64,000 nucleotides of DNA, from assembly GCA_964645715.1 (NCBI GenBank), contig CAZYAO010000003.1, forward strand, positions 1 through 64,000, given 5' to 3'. The notes under the pieces were generated by a model. It saw nothing but the letters and a program-made list of their open reading frames with translations. It was not told the origin of the DNA and made no database searches. Positions 53,058 to 61,307 of the stretch are shown piece by piece (positions within the stretch are counted from its first letter, which is position 1; every line of letters starts with the position of its first letter). The DNA is from JAUMBM01 sp964645715 (GTDB taxonomy: Bacteria; Bacteroidota; Bacteroidia; Chitinophagales; Saprospiraceae). The translations under genes were made by a program, and so were the position numbers.

Positions 53058-53078
53058 GTAACAATAAAAAAACGAGCT

Positions 53079-54218
53079 ATGATTCGCCTGTCCCTCATGG
53101 GGTTATTAGCATTCCATTTTTTACTGGCTGCTGCGCAGCCGATTATTCAGGCAGCCAACTATTTTCCTGTGGCCGGAGATACGCTGCTGACAGTTGTCGA
53201 CGATGAACCGACGGGGGTGACCGTCACTTCGCCCGGCGGTAATCAGGTCTGGAACTTCAGCCAACTAGAGAACGATGGTCTCAGAACGCGCGTGGTGCGT
53301 GCAGCCAGCGAGGGTACGCTGTTTAGTCAGTTTCCCAGTACGGAACTCCTGCTGCCGCTGGGACCCAATGCCGAAGGCTACTACAATCTGGCCGCCGACA
53401 GACTCGAACTCGTTGGCTATGCAGGTCAGGATCCGCTGGGGCAGGGACTCAATATCGTCACGCGATTCAGTCCCGCAAGTATTGAGCGCTGGTCGCAGGT
53501 TCAGTTCTTTGATCTGCGTAACTCCGAATCGGCACTGCTGATTGCCTTTTCAACGGCCAGTATACCCGGGGGGATCTTTGACAATCTTCCCATAGCACCG
53601 GATTCCATCAGGATTCGCATTGCTACTCAGCGTACCGATCTGGCAGATGCCTGGGGGGTAGTGCAGTTGCCGGGAAATCTGCAGTTCTCCTGCGTGCGGG
53701 AAAAGAGAACAGAGTACCGGGACGTGCGTCTGGATGCCAAAATCGGCCCCCTGCCGTGGTTTGATATCACGGATCTCCTGATTCAGAACTCGCCGCTGCC
53801 TGGCTTGGGCAGGGATACCATACAGCGATACCACTACTGGAGCAATGAGGCGAAAGAACCCATTGCCATCGTAACCGTTGATATGGCCGATCAGTCTGTC
53901 ATCGGGATAGAGTACAAGGCCAATCCCCTGATTAGCAGCAATACAGAACTGACTCTGTCGGATGCTGCGCTGGCAGTCTTTCCCAATCCGACCAGCAGTC
54001 AGCTCAACTTCCGCCTGCAGGATTTGATGCCGGGCCGCTACCACTGCCAGCTGCTGGATGCTACAGGTCGCCTGCTGCAGCAGCAGGTCTGGGAGATCAA
54101 CAGTGCTGACCATACAGCTACGCTTTCCGTTGAAGGCTATCCGGCGGGTAGTTATTTCTGCAGGTTGCTGGATGCCAGTGGCCGGGTGCTATTGAGCCGG
54201 ACCGTTGTAGTCCAATAA
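53079..54218 (+). CDS. Uncharacterised secreted protein with T9SS sorting domain
   Basis: A 379-residue exported protein with no catalytic motif I recognise. The signal peptide is residues 1-20 (LLAFHFLLAAAQ). The body (20-300) is beta-rich, and a WNFSQLENDGLR segment is similar to that of other exported Bacteroidota proteins of unknown role. The C-terminal 80 residues are a T9SS type A sorting domain (AVFPNPTSSQLNFRL...GSYFCRLLDASGRVL). The start is ATG 53079. It ends at two core hairpins facing clpX. Confidence 0.85.
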   Translation: MIRLSLMGLLAFHFLLAAAQPIIQAANYFPVAGDTLLTVVDDEPTGVTVTSPGGNQVWNFSQLENDGLRTRVVRAASEGTLFSQFPSTELLLPLGPNAEGYYNLAADRLELVGYAGQDPLGQGLNIVTRFSPASIERWSQVQFFDLRNSESALLIAFSTASIPGGIFDNLPIAPDSIRIRIATQRTDLADAWGVVQLPGNLQFSCVREKRTEYRDVRLDAKIGPLPWFDITDLLIQNSPLPGLGRDTIQRYHYWSNEAKEPIAIVTVDMADQSVIGIEYKANPLISSNTELTLSDAALAVFPNPTSSQLNFRLQDLMPGRYHCQLLDATGRLLQQQVWEINSADHTATLSVEGYPAGSYFCRLLDASGRVLLSRTVVVQ

Positions 54219-54223
54219 GAATA

Positions 54224-54279
54224 GCTATTCCAACCACTTTTTTGGCGGCACTCGCCGCCAAAAAAGTGGTTGGAATAGC
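54224..54279. repeat. GGCGGC-core hairpin with the longest arm (copy 9)
   Basis: A perfect 26-base-pair stem: 54224-54249 pairs with 54254-54279, loop ACTC. The core is TTTTTTGGCGGC. It starts five bases after the T9SS cargo stop. Confidence 0.9.
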
Positions 54280-54289
54280 CGCTCATGCA

Positions 54290-54327
54290 AAACGCTCTTT
54301 GGCGGCATCAGCCGCTAAAGAGCGTTT
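54290..54327. repeat. GGCGGC-core hairpin (copy 10)
   Basis: AAACGCTCTTTGGCGGC (54290-54306) pairs with GCCGCTAAAGAGCGTTT (54311-54327), one G-T pair, loop ATCA. It is in tandem with copy 9 and precedes the clpX stop by 46 bases. Confidence 0.87.
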
Positions 54328-54373
54328 ACAATCGGCTTTTCGTAAAAAGCACAGAGAGAAGGTTGTGCGACTG

Positions 54374-55672
54374 TCAGGCAGCTTCCATCTGCTTGAGATT
54401 GGAGCGTGAGAGCTTTTCTTCAGCATACGCGCGCGTAACCTCGAAGGCTTTCACATCTTTCTGGCTGGGTAGATCAAACATGGCGTCTGTCATGATTGCC
54501 TCACAGATCGACCGAAGCCCCCGGGCTCCCAGCTTGAACTCCAGCGCTTTTTCAGCGATAAAGTCGATGGCTTCAGTTGTAAAGCTCAGGCTGATGTCTT
54601 CCAGTTGGAAGAGCTTCTCGTATTGTTTGACCAGCGCATTTTTGGGCTCCACCAAAATTCGGCGCAGGGTAGACTTATCAAGCGGATTGAGGTAAGCGAG
54701 TACAGGCAGTCGACCGATGAGTTCGGGAATGAGACCGTAGCGCTTCAGGTCCTGGTGATTGACAAACTGAAGCAGGTTGTCTCTGTCCTGTTGTGTCAAC
54801 TGGCTGTCATTGGACTTATAGCCAATAACCTGTGTATTTACCCGACGGGCAATGATTTTCTCAATACCATCGAAAGCACCTCCACAGATGAAAAGGATGT
54901 TGGCAGTGTTGACTTTCACCAGCTTTTGTTCCGGATGTTTGCGGCCTCCCTGCGGGGGAACGTTGACATCCGTACCCTCGAGCATCTTCAACAACGCCTG
55001 CTGAACACCCTCGCCGGAAACGTCCCGGGTGATGCTGGGATTGTCACTTTTGCGCGCTATCTTATCGATTTCGTCAATATAGACAATGCCGCGTTCGGCA
55101 GCGCTTACATCGTAATCGCACACCTGCAGCAGCCTGCTCAGGATGCTTTCAACATCTTCGCCCACATACCCCGCTTCCGTGAAGACAGTTGCGTCCACAA
55201 TGGCAAAGGGTACATTGAGCAAGCGCGCAATAGTCTTGGCAAGCAAGGTCTTACCCGTTCCTGTCTGACCAATAAAAACAATATTGCTCTTTTCAATCTC
55301 GATATCGTCCTGAATATTCTGCTGTCGGAGCCGCTTGTAGTGATTATAAACAGCTACAGACATGATTTTCTTGGCTTCATCCTGGCCAATGATGTACTGA
55401 TCGAGATAGGATTTGATCTGGTGAGGAGTAATGTTGGCTGCCAGCCCTGCCGCTGTCTCATGCGCCCCGTTGGCCTTAGTTAAACCACTCTCACCCTTCT
55501 TCTTATCAGGTCTTGGATTGCCTCCATAGAGCTCTTCCTGCACAATATCTGCAGCCTGCTCCACGCAAACTTCGCAAATATGCGCATCGATGCCACCAAT
55601 GAGCATCATGGCTTCCGTTTTATCGCGGCCGCAAAAGGAGCAGCGATAGTTTTGCTTGGTTGTGCGCTTCAT
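54374..55672 (-). CDS. clpX: ATP-dependent Clp protease ATP-binding subunit ClpX
   Basis: A 432-residue AAA+ unfoldase that feeds substrates to ClpP. The N-terminal zinc-binding domain has CSFC (11-14) and CEVC (33-36). The AAA+ module has Walker A GQTGTGKT (135-142), Walker B IVYIDEID, and the pore and sensor motifs (GYVGEDVES, ARGLRSICE). The length is normal. It is downstream of clpP in the order tig-clpP-clpX, which is common in bacteria; a hairpin lies between clpP and clpX. Confidence 0.97.
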   Translation of the reverse strand: MKRTTKQNYRCSFCGRDKTEAMMLIGGIDAHICEVCVEQAADIVQEELYGGNPRPDKKKGESGLTKANGAHETAAGLAANITPHQIKSYLDQYIIGQDEAKKIMSVAVYNHYKRLRQQNIQDDIEIEKSNIVFIGQTGTGKTLLAKTIARLLNVPFAIVDATVFTEAGYVGEDVESILSRLLQVCDYDVSAAERGIVYIDEIDKIARKSDNPSITRDVSGEGVQQALLKMLEGTDVNVPPQGGRKHPEQKLVKVNTANILFICGGAFDGIEKIIARRVNTQVIGYKSNDSQLTQQDRDNLLQFVNHQDLKRYGLIPELIGRLPVLAYLNPLDKSTLRRILVEPKNALVKQYEKLFQLEDISLSFTTEAIDFIAEKALEFKLGARGLRSICEAIMTDAMFDLPSQKDVKAFEVTRAYAEEKLSRSNLKQMEAA

Positions 55673-55702
55673 TGTTGTTGTGTTGGTGGGCGTAAAAAGA
55701 AG

Positions 55703-55731
55703 CGAAGGCGGCAGCCCGGCTGCCGCCTTCG
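55703..55731. terminator. Hairpin between clpP and clpX
   Basis: CGAAGGCGGCAGC (55703-55715) pairs with GCTGCCGCCTTCG (55719-55731), loop CCG. It could weaken read-through from clpP into clpX or protect the clpP mRNA 3' end; there is no strong U-tract. Confidence 0.65.
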
Positions 55732-55747
55732 AAGGTATGGCATTAAA

Positions 55748-56461
55748 TTATTCTTCAACTCGCTTGCGAGGGTTGTTGCGCTGCAGTACCTCGTCAATAA
55801 GACCGTAGGCCTTAGCTTCGTCAGCAACCATCCAATTGTCGCGGTCGCAGTCGGTCTCGATTTTTTCGTATGGCTGACCTGTGTGGAAGCACAGCACGTC
55901 GTACAGCTCTTTCTGCATCTTCTTGATGAGGTTGTAGCTGATTTCCATATCGCGGACCTGACCCTGCATGCCTCCCAGGGGTTGGTGAATCATAACGCGG
56001 CTGTGGAAAAGACAAGTGCGCTTGCCTTTGGCACCTGCTGCCAGTAACACAGCACCCATGGAAGCAGCAAGCCCCGTGCAGATGGTACCTACGTCCGGTG
56101 CAATATACTGCATGGTATCATAGATTCCCATACCGGAAATCACCGACCCGCCCGGGCTGTTAATGAACATTTGTACATCGCGCTTGCTGTCAGTTGATTC
56201 CAGAAACAACAACTGTGCCTGGATAACATTGGCAACGTAATCATTGACGGGAACGCCCATGAAGATAATGCGATCCATCATAAGACGGGAAAATACATCC
56301 AGCCCTACAATGTTCATTTGTCGCTCCTCAATGACATTGGGCGTGAAGCCCTGAATATTGGGGTATGCCGCGCCCGTAAATTCGGCGTATTTTTCAAGAT
56401 GCATACTACTCATGCCCATGTGGCGGGTAGCATACTTCATGAACTCATCCTGTGGAACCAT
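55748..56461 (-). CDS. clpP: ATP-dependent Clp protease proteolytic subunit
   Basis: A 237-residue serine protease of the Clp complex. The catalytic Ser is in GLAASMGAVLLAAG, the His in MIHQPLGG and the Asp in ETDCDRDNW. The N-terminal 20-30 residues are the usual Bacteroidota extension. The start is ATG 56461; ATG 56440 is possible. The gene is between tig and clpX on the same strand, 106 bases after tig. Confidence 0.96.
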   Translation of the reverse strand: MVPQDEFMKYATRHMGMSSMHLEKYAEFTGAAYPNIQGFTPNVIEERQMNIVGLDVFSRLMMDRIIFMGVPVNDYVANVIQAQLLFLESTDSKRDVQMFINSPGGSVISGMGIYDTMQYIAPDVGTICTGLAASMGAVLLAAGAKGKRTCLFHSRVMIHQPLGGMQGQVRDMEISYNLIKKMQKELYDVLCFHTGQPYEKIETDCDRDNWMVADEAKAYGLIDEVLQRNNPRKRVEE

Positions 56462-56567
56462 TGATATCGAATTTGTGGATAGCTAAACTAAAGTGATGCG
56501 TTTACCTGATATAACAAGTGAGATGCCCTGAGGTTGAGTGCCGTCGGACTATCCGGTCAAAGATGTA

Positions 56568-57977
56568 CTATTCCTCCTCGTCAGGGTAAACATCACCGCT
56601 CTGTTTGTCTTTTTCCACCAAGGCATCAAACCGATTGTTGAGTTCTTCCAATGGTACCGTGCACTTATTGAGGGGGAGGCTGTTGCGCATTGCCGTAACG
56701 AGCTTAAAGAAATGTACCTCGTTAATTTTTTTCTTAACAGTCTCCTCATCTTTCATCATGCGCTCGGTGAAAGACTCAATGAAATCATCGGTCAGCCAGG
56801 CCGGCCGCGAACCGCCAAACATGCGCAGTACATCCTGCTCCATTGCCTGCTGCAAATCCTCAGCTGTTACTTCTACACCGAAGTGTGCACTCAGCTTCGA
56901 AAGCATGAGCGACCACCGCAGGTCTTCGGCCATGGCCGCGTAGCGGCTTTCGACTTCTTCTTCTCCCTGATAACTGCCATTGGAGAGCATCCAGCGCTTG
57001 ATGAAGGCCTCTGGCAGCGGCAGTTCATTCCGCTCTATCAGCATGTTTTTTACCTGATCGAAGAAAATGCTGTCAGACTGTCCGGCATGCATGTTCTGGA
57101 GGTGCTCGCGCACCCGGTCGAGTGCTTCTGCCTCATTACTGACAGTGCCTTCCCCGAAAATCTTATCAAAAAGTTCCTGATTAATTTCAGGACGCTTGGA
57201 GCGGGTAATCGTTGTAATTGACAGCCTGAAACGCGGGTTGATCTCCCCCTCGTGGTCTTCAGGGAGCTGCAACAGGTATTTTTTGACCTGCTCGGGCGTG
57301 CGGTCTTTTTCAAAAGCAAAAATGTCGTCAACGATGACAGAATCACCTACTGCTTTGGACAGGAACAGGGGCTGATTGGCCTCTGTAATATCGTTGAACA
57401 GTACACTGCTGGAAGCACTGATTCCGTTTTCTGCATCGTCCTCGCCAGACTGTTCAAATAACATAAACTTGATGAAGTCTCCCGCCTCAATCGTTTCTGC
57501 ATCCTCCTGTGTCTGGTGGCTCTGTACAAAGCGATCCCATGTTTCGGTGACCTCTGTGTTAGCGACTTCCGGAATATAGTAGTCAAACGGCTGACTGCCG
57601 TCGAGCCCCTGTAGTTCAAACTGCGGCTGCAGACCAATGTCAAACATAAACGTATACGTGGCGGGAGCCAACGGATTCAGATCAAAAATTTCCTGTGAAT
57701 CCGAGGGAAGCGGAGAGCCAATGATGTCGGCATGCTCAAGAAACTTATCGAGCTCTTCATTGACTTTCTTATTGACAATATCCGCCAGAATTTGCCGGCC
57801 GTACATTTTGCGAATCAATTGTGAGGGCGTCTTGCCTGCCCTGAAACCCTTTACCGGAGCCTGCTTGCGGTATTTCTCTATCTCTTTGTCAAAGGTATCA
57901 GCATAATCGGCAGGGCTGATGGTCAGACTCAGTGTAGCATTTAAAGCATCGTGGTCTTCACGGACGATATTGGACAT
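56568..57977 (-). CDS. tig: Trigger factor
   Basis: A 469-residue ribosome-bound chaperone. The ribosome-binding tail signature is GFRAGKTPSQLIRKMYG (about residues 44-60). The middle domain is divergent and lacks a clear FKBP-type active site, as in other Bacteroidota. The C-terminal chaperone arms are helical (ending KDKQSGDVYPDEEE). The stop is at 56568. It is the first gene of the tig-clpP-clpX cluster and is preceded by tRNA-Leu. Confidence 0.93.
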   Translation of the reverse strand: MSNIVREDHDALNATLSLTISPADYADTFDKEIEKYRKQAPVKGFRAGKTPSQLIRKMYGRQILADIVNKKVNEELDKFLEHADIIGSPLPSDSQEIFDLNPLAPATYTFMFDIGLQPQFELQGLDGSQPFDYYIPEVANTEVTETWDRFVQSHQTQEDAETIEAGDFIKFMLFEQSGEDDAENGISASSSVLFNDITEANQPLFLSKAVGDSVIVDDIFAFEKDRTPEQVKKYLLQLPEDHEGEINPRFRLSITTITRSKRPEINQELFDKIFGEGTVSNEAEALDRVREHLQNMHAGQSDSIFFDQVKNMLIERNELPLPEAFIKRWMLSNGSYQGEEEVESRYAAMAEDLRWSLMLSKLSAHFGVEVTAEDLQQAMEQDVLRMFGGSRPAWLTDDFIESFTERMMKDEETVKKKINEVHFFKLVTAMRNSLPLNKCTVPLEELNNRFDALVEKDKQSGDVYPDEEE

Positions 57978-58103
57978 ATACGAATATTATAGCTTCAAAA
58001 AATGGCTTTTGCTCAGGGGTAGTCATGGAGACTTGAAGGAAATGCCAAGGCTGGTAAGCGACCTATCCGAATGCTTACTTGTACGGTCTTTACAATTTTT
58101 GTG

Positions 58104-58185
58104 TGCGGGTGGAGGGACTCGAACCCCCACACCTTGCGGCACTAGATCCTAAGTCTAGCGCGTCTACCAATTTCGCCACACCCGC
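58104..58185 (-). tRNA. tRNA-Leu (anticodon UAG)
   Basis: An 82-base class II tRNA. The acceptor GCGGGTG pairs with CACCCGC, with discriminator A. The anticodon stem CTAGA/TCTAG encloses CTTAGGA, so the anticodon is UAG, reading CUN. A short variable arm TGCCGCAAGGTG and T-loop GTTCGAGTC are present. CCA is not encoded. It lies 126 bases upstream of tig on the same strand. Confidence 0.96.
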
Positions 58186-58258
58186 TCAATAGTCCTGCTT
58201 TCAGGATTTGCAAATGACTGCCCTTCAAGGAACTGACATCCGCTATAAAAAGGCGGTG

Positions 58259-58266
58259 CAAATATA
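58259..58266 (-). promoter_or_regulatory. -7 box for tRNA-Leu
   Basis: CAAATATA on the + strand is TATATTTG on the - strand, an exact match 73 bases before the mature tRNA 5' end. Confidence 0.5.
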
Positions 58267-58352
58267 GAATAATTAAGAGGATAACTGCAAATTTATTTGC
58301 GAGTTTACGGATTCTTTTTTGAACGGCATTCGTTTTTTTTACGAATAATTCG

Positions 58353-58360
58353 TATGTTTG
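58353..58360 (+). promoter_or_regulatory. -7 box (TATGTTTG) for the rel gene
   Basis: An exact TAnnTTTG match 92 bases before the ATG at 58453. No good -33 element is seen. Confidence 0.5.
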
Positions 58361-58452
58361 CTAAGGTGAGGTGGGCGCAGTTCCTTCAGTCTGAACCACT
58401 GTGGCCCAAAAGTGTACATAGCAGCCCCATATTGGCATAAATCAATGAAAAC

Positions 58453-60681
58453 ATGACAGCAGTACTCAATTTGTTGCACGACGAGGAGGAGAGAAAACTG
58501 ATACAAAGGGCGTACAGGGGGCTTTTGCGTGCAATAAAAGTACCGCTCTCGGAGGAGGACCGACGGCAAATCCGCGAGGCGTACGAACTGGCTGTGCAGG
58601 CGCATGCTCAGCAGCGGCGCAAGTCGGGAGAGCCTTATATCCTGCATCCTATAGCCGTAGCTACTATTTGCGCAGACGAAATCGGGCTCGGCGCTACGGC
58701 CGTCGTGTGCGCGCTGCTTCATGATGTCGTGGAGGATACCACCATCAGCCTGCAGGATATTGACAAGCGATTTGGCAGCCGCATCGCAAAAATTGTCGAT
58801 GGTCTTACCAAGCTCGACGGGGCTTACAATAGCGATAGCCCGCAGGCGGAGAATTTTAAAAAGGTACTTTTTACGCTGGTAGAGGATGTGCGGGTGGTGC
58901 TTATTAAAATGGCTGACCGCCTACACAATATGCGCACGCTGGGGTCTATGCCGCAGCACAAGCAACTCAAAATTGCCGCTGAAACCAGCTATATCTATGC
59001 GCCGCTGGCGCATAGGCTCGGACTCTATGCGTTTCGTACAGAGTTCCTGGATCTGTGTATGAAGGTAACGGATCCGGAGCATTATTTCGAAATTGCCCGT
59101 AAGCTGCAGGAAACGAAGCGAAGCCGGGAGAAGTATATCAATGAATTTATCGCACCACTCAGGGAAAAACTGGATGAACTGGGCGTGCCTTACCGCATCT
59201 TCGGACGGCCTAAGTCTATACAGTCTATCTACAATAAATTGCGTACCAAACAGGTGCCTTTCGAGGAGATCTATGATTTGTTTGCTGTACGTATTATTTT
59301 GGATGTGCCGCCTAAGCAGGAACGCATGATGTGCTGGCAGGCATATAGCATCGTCACCGATGTTCATACGCCTATCCCCGAGCGACTCAAGGACTGGATC
59401 ACTGTGCCTAAGTCCAATGGCTATGAATCCCTGCATACTACGGTCATCGGACCCAAAGGAAGGTTCGTTGAGGTACAAATTCGTACCGAACGCATGGATG
59501 AAATTGCCGAGCGCGGTTTTGCTGCTCACTGGAAGTATAAGGGCATTAGCAATCAGCAGGATGTATATGAACGCTGGCTTGACAGTGTGCGTGAAATTCT
59601 GGACGATCCCACCAGCGATGCTGTGCAGTTTTTGGGCGATTTCAGATCCAACAATCTCTTCAATGAGGAGGTCTATGTCTATACGCCAAAGGGGGATATG
59701 CGCATCCTTCCGAAGGGAGCCACAGCCTTGGATTTTGCTTTCCACATCCACTCTGATGTAGGCTATCACTGCCTTTCTGTGCTCATCAACAACAAGTTGG
59801 TGCCGCTGAGTTACGAATTGGCCAACGGCGATCAGATCAAAGTGATCACGCATCGCAATCAAAAGCCCAATGAGACCTGGCTCAAAATGGTTGTCACCGG
59901 TAAGGCCAAGTCGAAGATACGGTCTGCCATGCGTGAGGAGCACAAAAAGCAGGGCGAGATGGGGCGCGAGGCGCTGGAGCGCAAATTCAGAAATGCTAAA
60001 GTGGACCATACCGAGGAGGCGGTTAATTTGCTGATCAAATCGTACAATCTCGCCAGTCATGCTGATCTTTATTATCATATTGCGGGCGGAGATATTACCA
60101 TCGCTGAGATTTTTAAAAAATTTACTGTGGAGCACAGCAGGCTTGTGCCGGTGCGCCTGCCTGAGCCCGTAGTCGTGTTGCCTGAGCAGCCCGTGCAACT
60201 CAGAGCTCCCTCAAAATCGTTGGCTAAACCCAAGCTCATGATCAACGGCGAACCAGGGGATCAATACGATTATTCGCTGGCTACCTGCTGTAATCCGCTT
60301 CCGGGCGACGCTGTTTTTGCTTATCTCACAGCCAGCGCCGGCCTCAAAATCCATCGGGTCAACTGCCCCAATGCAGCCAATATGATGGTCAATTACGGCT
60401 ATCGGGTGATGAAGGCCGAATGGGTGCAGACAAGCATCGGCAGCTTTGCTGCAGATCTCAAAATCACCGGGGTTGATAACGGGCCGGGTGTAATAGAGCA
60501 GCTGACCCACGAAATTTCCAGCTACCTCGGACTCAATATCCGCTCCCTCAATATTGCTGGTAAAGACGGGTATTATGAGGCGATTATAAGTCTGCAGGTC
60601 GCAAATACCAACCAACTGGGACAGGTAATCCACTCGCTTAAAAAGCTGGATATTGTTTCAACGGTCACCCGCATCGAATGA
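58453..60681 (+). CDS. Bifunctional (p)ppGpp synthetase/hydrolase (RSH family)
   Basis: A 742-residue Rel/SpoT-family enzyme. The HD hydrolase domain is intact (HDVVEDT, His90-Asp91). The synthetase domain has GRPKSIQSIYNKL, the RLKD motif (about residue 310) typical of bifunctional enzymes rather than RelA, SNGYESLHT and EVQIRTERMDEIAE. The TGS (about 410-470), helical, zinc-finger-like (LATCCNPLPGD) and ACT domains follow. It sets the stringent-response level. It has its own promoter and is followed by fur. Confidence 0.95.
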   Translation: MTAVLNLLHDEEERKLIQRAYRGLLRAIKVPLSEEDRRQIREAYELAVQAHAQQRRKSGEPYILHPIAVATICADEIGLGATAVVCALLHDVVEDTTISLQDIDKRFGSRIAKIVDGLTKLDGAYNSDSPQAENFKKVLFTLVEDVRVVLIKMADRLHNMRTLGSMPQHKQLKIAAETSYIYAPLAHRLGLYAFRTEFLDLCMKVTDPEHYFEIARKLQETKRSREKYINEFIAPLREKLDELGVPYRIFGRPKSIQSIYNKLRTKQVPFEEIYDLFAVRIILDVPPKQERMMCWQAYSIVTDVHTPIPERLKDWITVPKSNGYESLHTTVIGPKGRFVEVQIRTERMDEIAERGFAAHWKYKGISNQQDVYERWLDSVREILDDPTSDAVQFLGDFRSNNLFNEEVYVYTPKGDMRILPKGATALDFAFHIHSDVGYHCLSVLINNKLVPLSYELANGDQIKVITHRNQKPNETWLKMVVTGKAKSKIRSAMREEHKKQGEMGREALERKFRNAKVDHTEEAVNLLIKSYNLASHADLYYHIAGGDITIAEIFKKFTVEHSRLVPVRLPEPVVVLPEQPVQLRAPSKSLAKPKLMINGEPGDQYDYSLATCCNPLPGDAVFAYLTASAGLKIHRVNCPNAANMMVNYGYRVMKAEWVQTSIGSFAADLKITGVDNGPGVIEQLTHEISSYLGLNIRSLNIAGKDGYYEAIISLQVANTNQLGQVIHSLKKLDIVSTVTRIE

Positions 60682-60732
60682 TTTGGCCAACTGAATATTT
60701 TAATCGATCTTTGCATCAAAATTCATCAGGGC

Positions 60733-61209
60733 ATGCCCGAGGATAACATTAAAGAGGTAAAACAAATCTTTGCCGCTCACCTGGAAAAGAGCAGTCTGCG
60801 CAAGACGCCGGAGAGGTTTGCAATACTCGAAGAGATTTACCGCCGCACGGATCATTTTGATGCTGAAGCGCTCTACATTCACATGAAAAACCAGAATTAT
60901 CGCGTCAGCCGTGCAACGGTCTATAATACACTCGAACTACTTGTCAATTGTGACCTCGTCAAAAAACATCAGTTCGGCAAAAATCTTGCTCAATACGAAA
61001 AGTCTTTTGGATTCAAACAGCACGATCACCTGATTTGTATCGAATGTGGTAAGGTGCTGGAATTCTGTGACCCGCGTATTCAGCAAATTAAAAATATGAT
61101 GGGAGAGTTGTTGAAATTTCAGGTCGCCCATCATTCGCTGAATCTCTACGGGCATTGTGCGGGTGCTTGTGAACGCACCTCCCGCAAGGAAGAAAGTGCT
61201 CAGGTATGA
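60733..61209 (+). CDS. Fur family transcriptional regulator
   Basis: A 158-residue metal-responsive regulator. The winged-helix domain (SLRKTPERFAILEEIY, then RVSRATVYNTLELL) binds DNA; the dimerisation domain has HDHLICIECGKVLEFCD with the CxxC zinc site and a second Cys pair CAGAC near the end. Iron, zinc or peroxide sensing cannot be told apart from sequence. It starts 51 bases after rel and is followed by a terminator before purA. Confidence 0.93.
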   Translation: MPEDNIKEVKQIFAAHLEKSSLRKTPERFAILEEIYRRTDHFDAEALYIHMKNQNYRVSRATVYNTLELLVNCDLVKKHQFGKNLAQYEKSFGFKQHDHLICIECGKVLEFCDPRIQQIKNMMGELLKFQVAHHSLNLYGHCAGACERTSRKEESAQV

Positions 61210-61243
61210 CGAGGGTACTGCAATTTCTACTATTCATTTTATC

Positions 61244-61269
61244 AGGCCTGACGGGAAGCCGTTAGGCCT
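61244..61269 (+). terminator. Terminator after the fur gene
   Basis: AGGCCTGACGG (61244-61254) pairs with CCGTTAGGCCT (61259-61269), one G-T pair, loop GAAG. T-rich sequence follows. It separates fur from purA. Confidence 0.75.
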
Positions 61270-61307
61270 TGCTGTTTTGGCTTTTTTCAATACCTATATA
61301 TCGATTT

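Noticed and set aside
58921..60198. Open frame of 425 codons on the - strand inside the rel gene
   Set aside because: Antisense to a highly conserved gene with full motifs; no promoter box or domain of its own.
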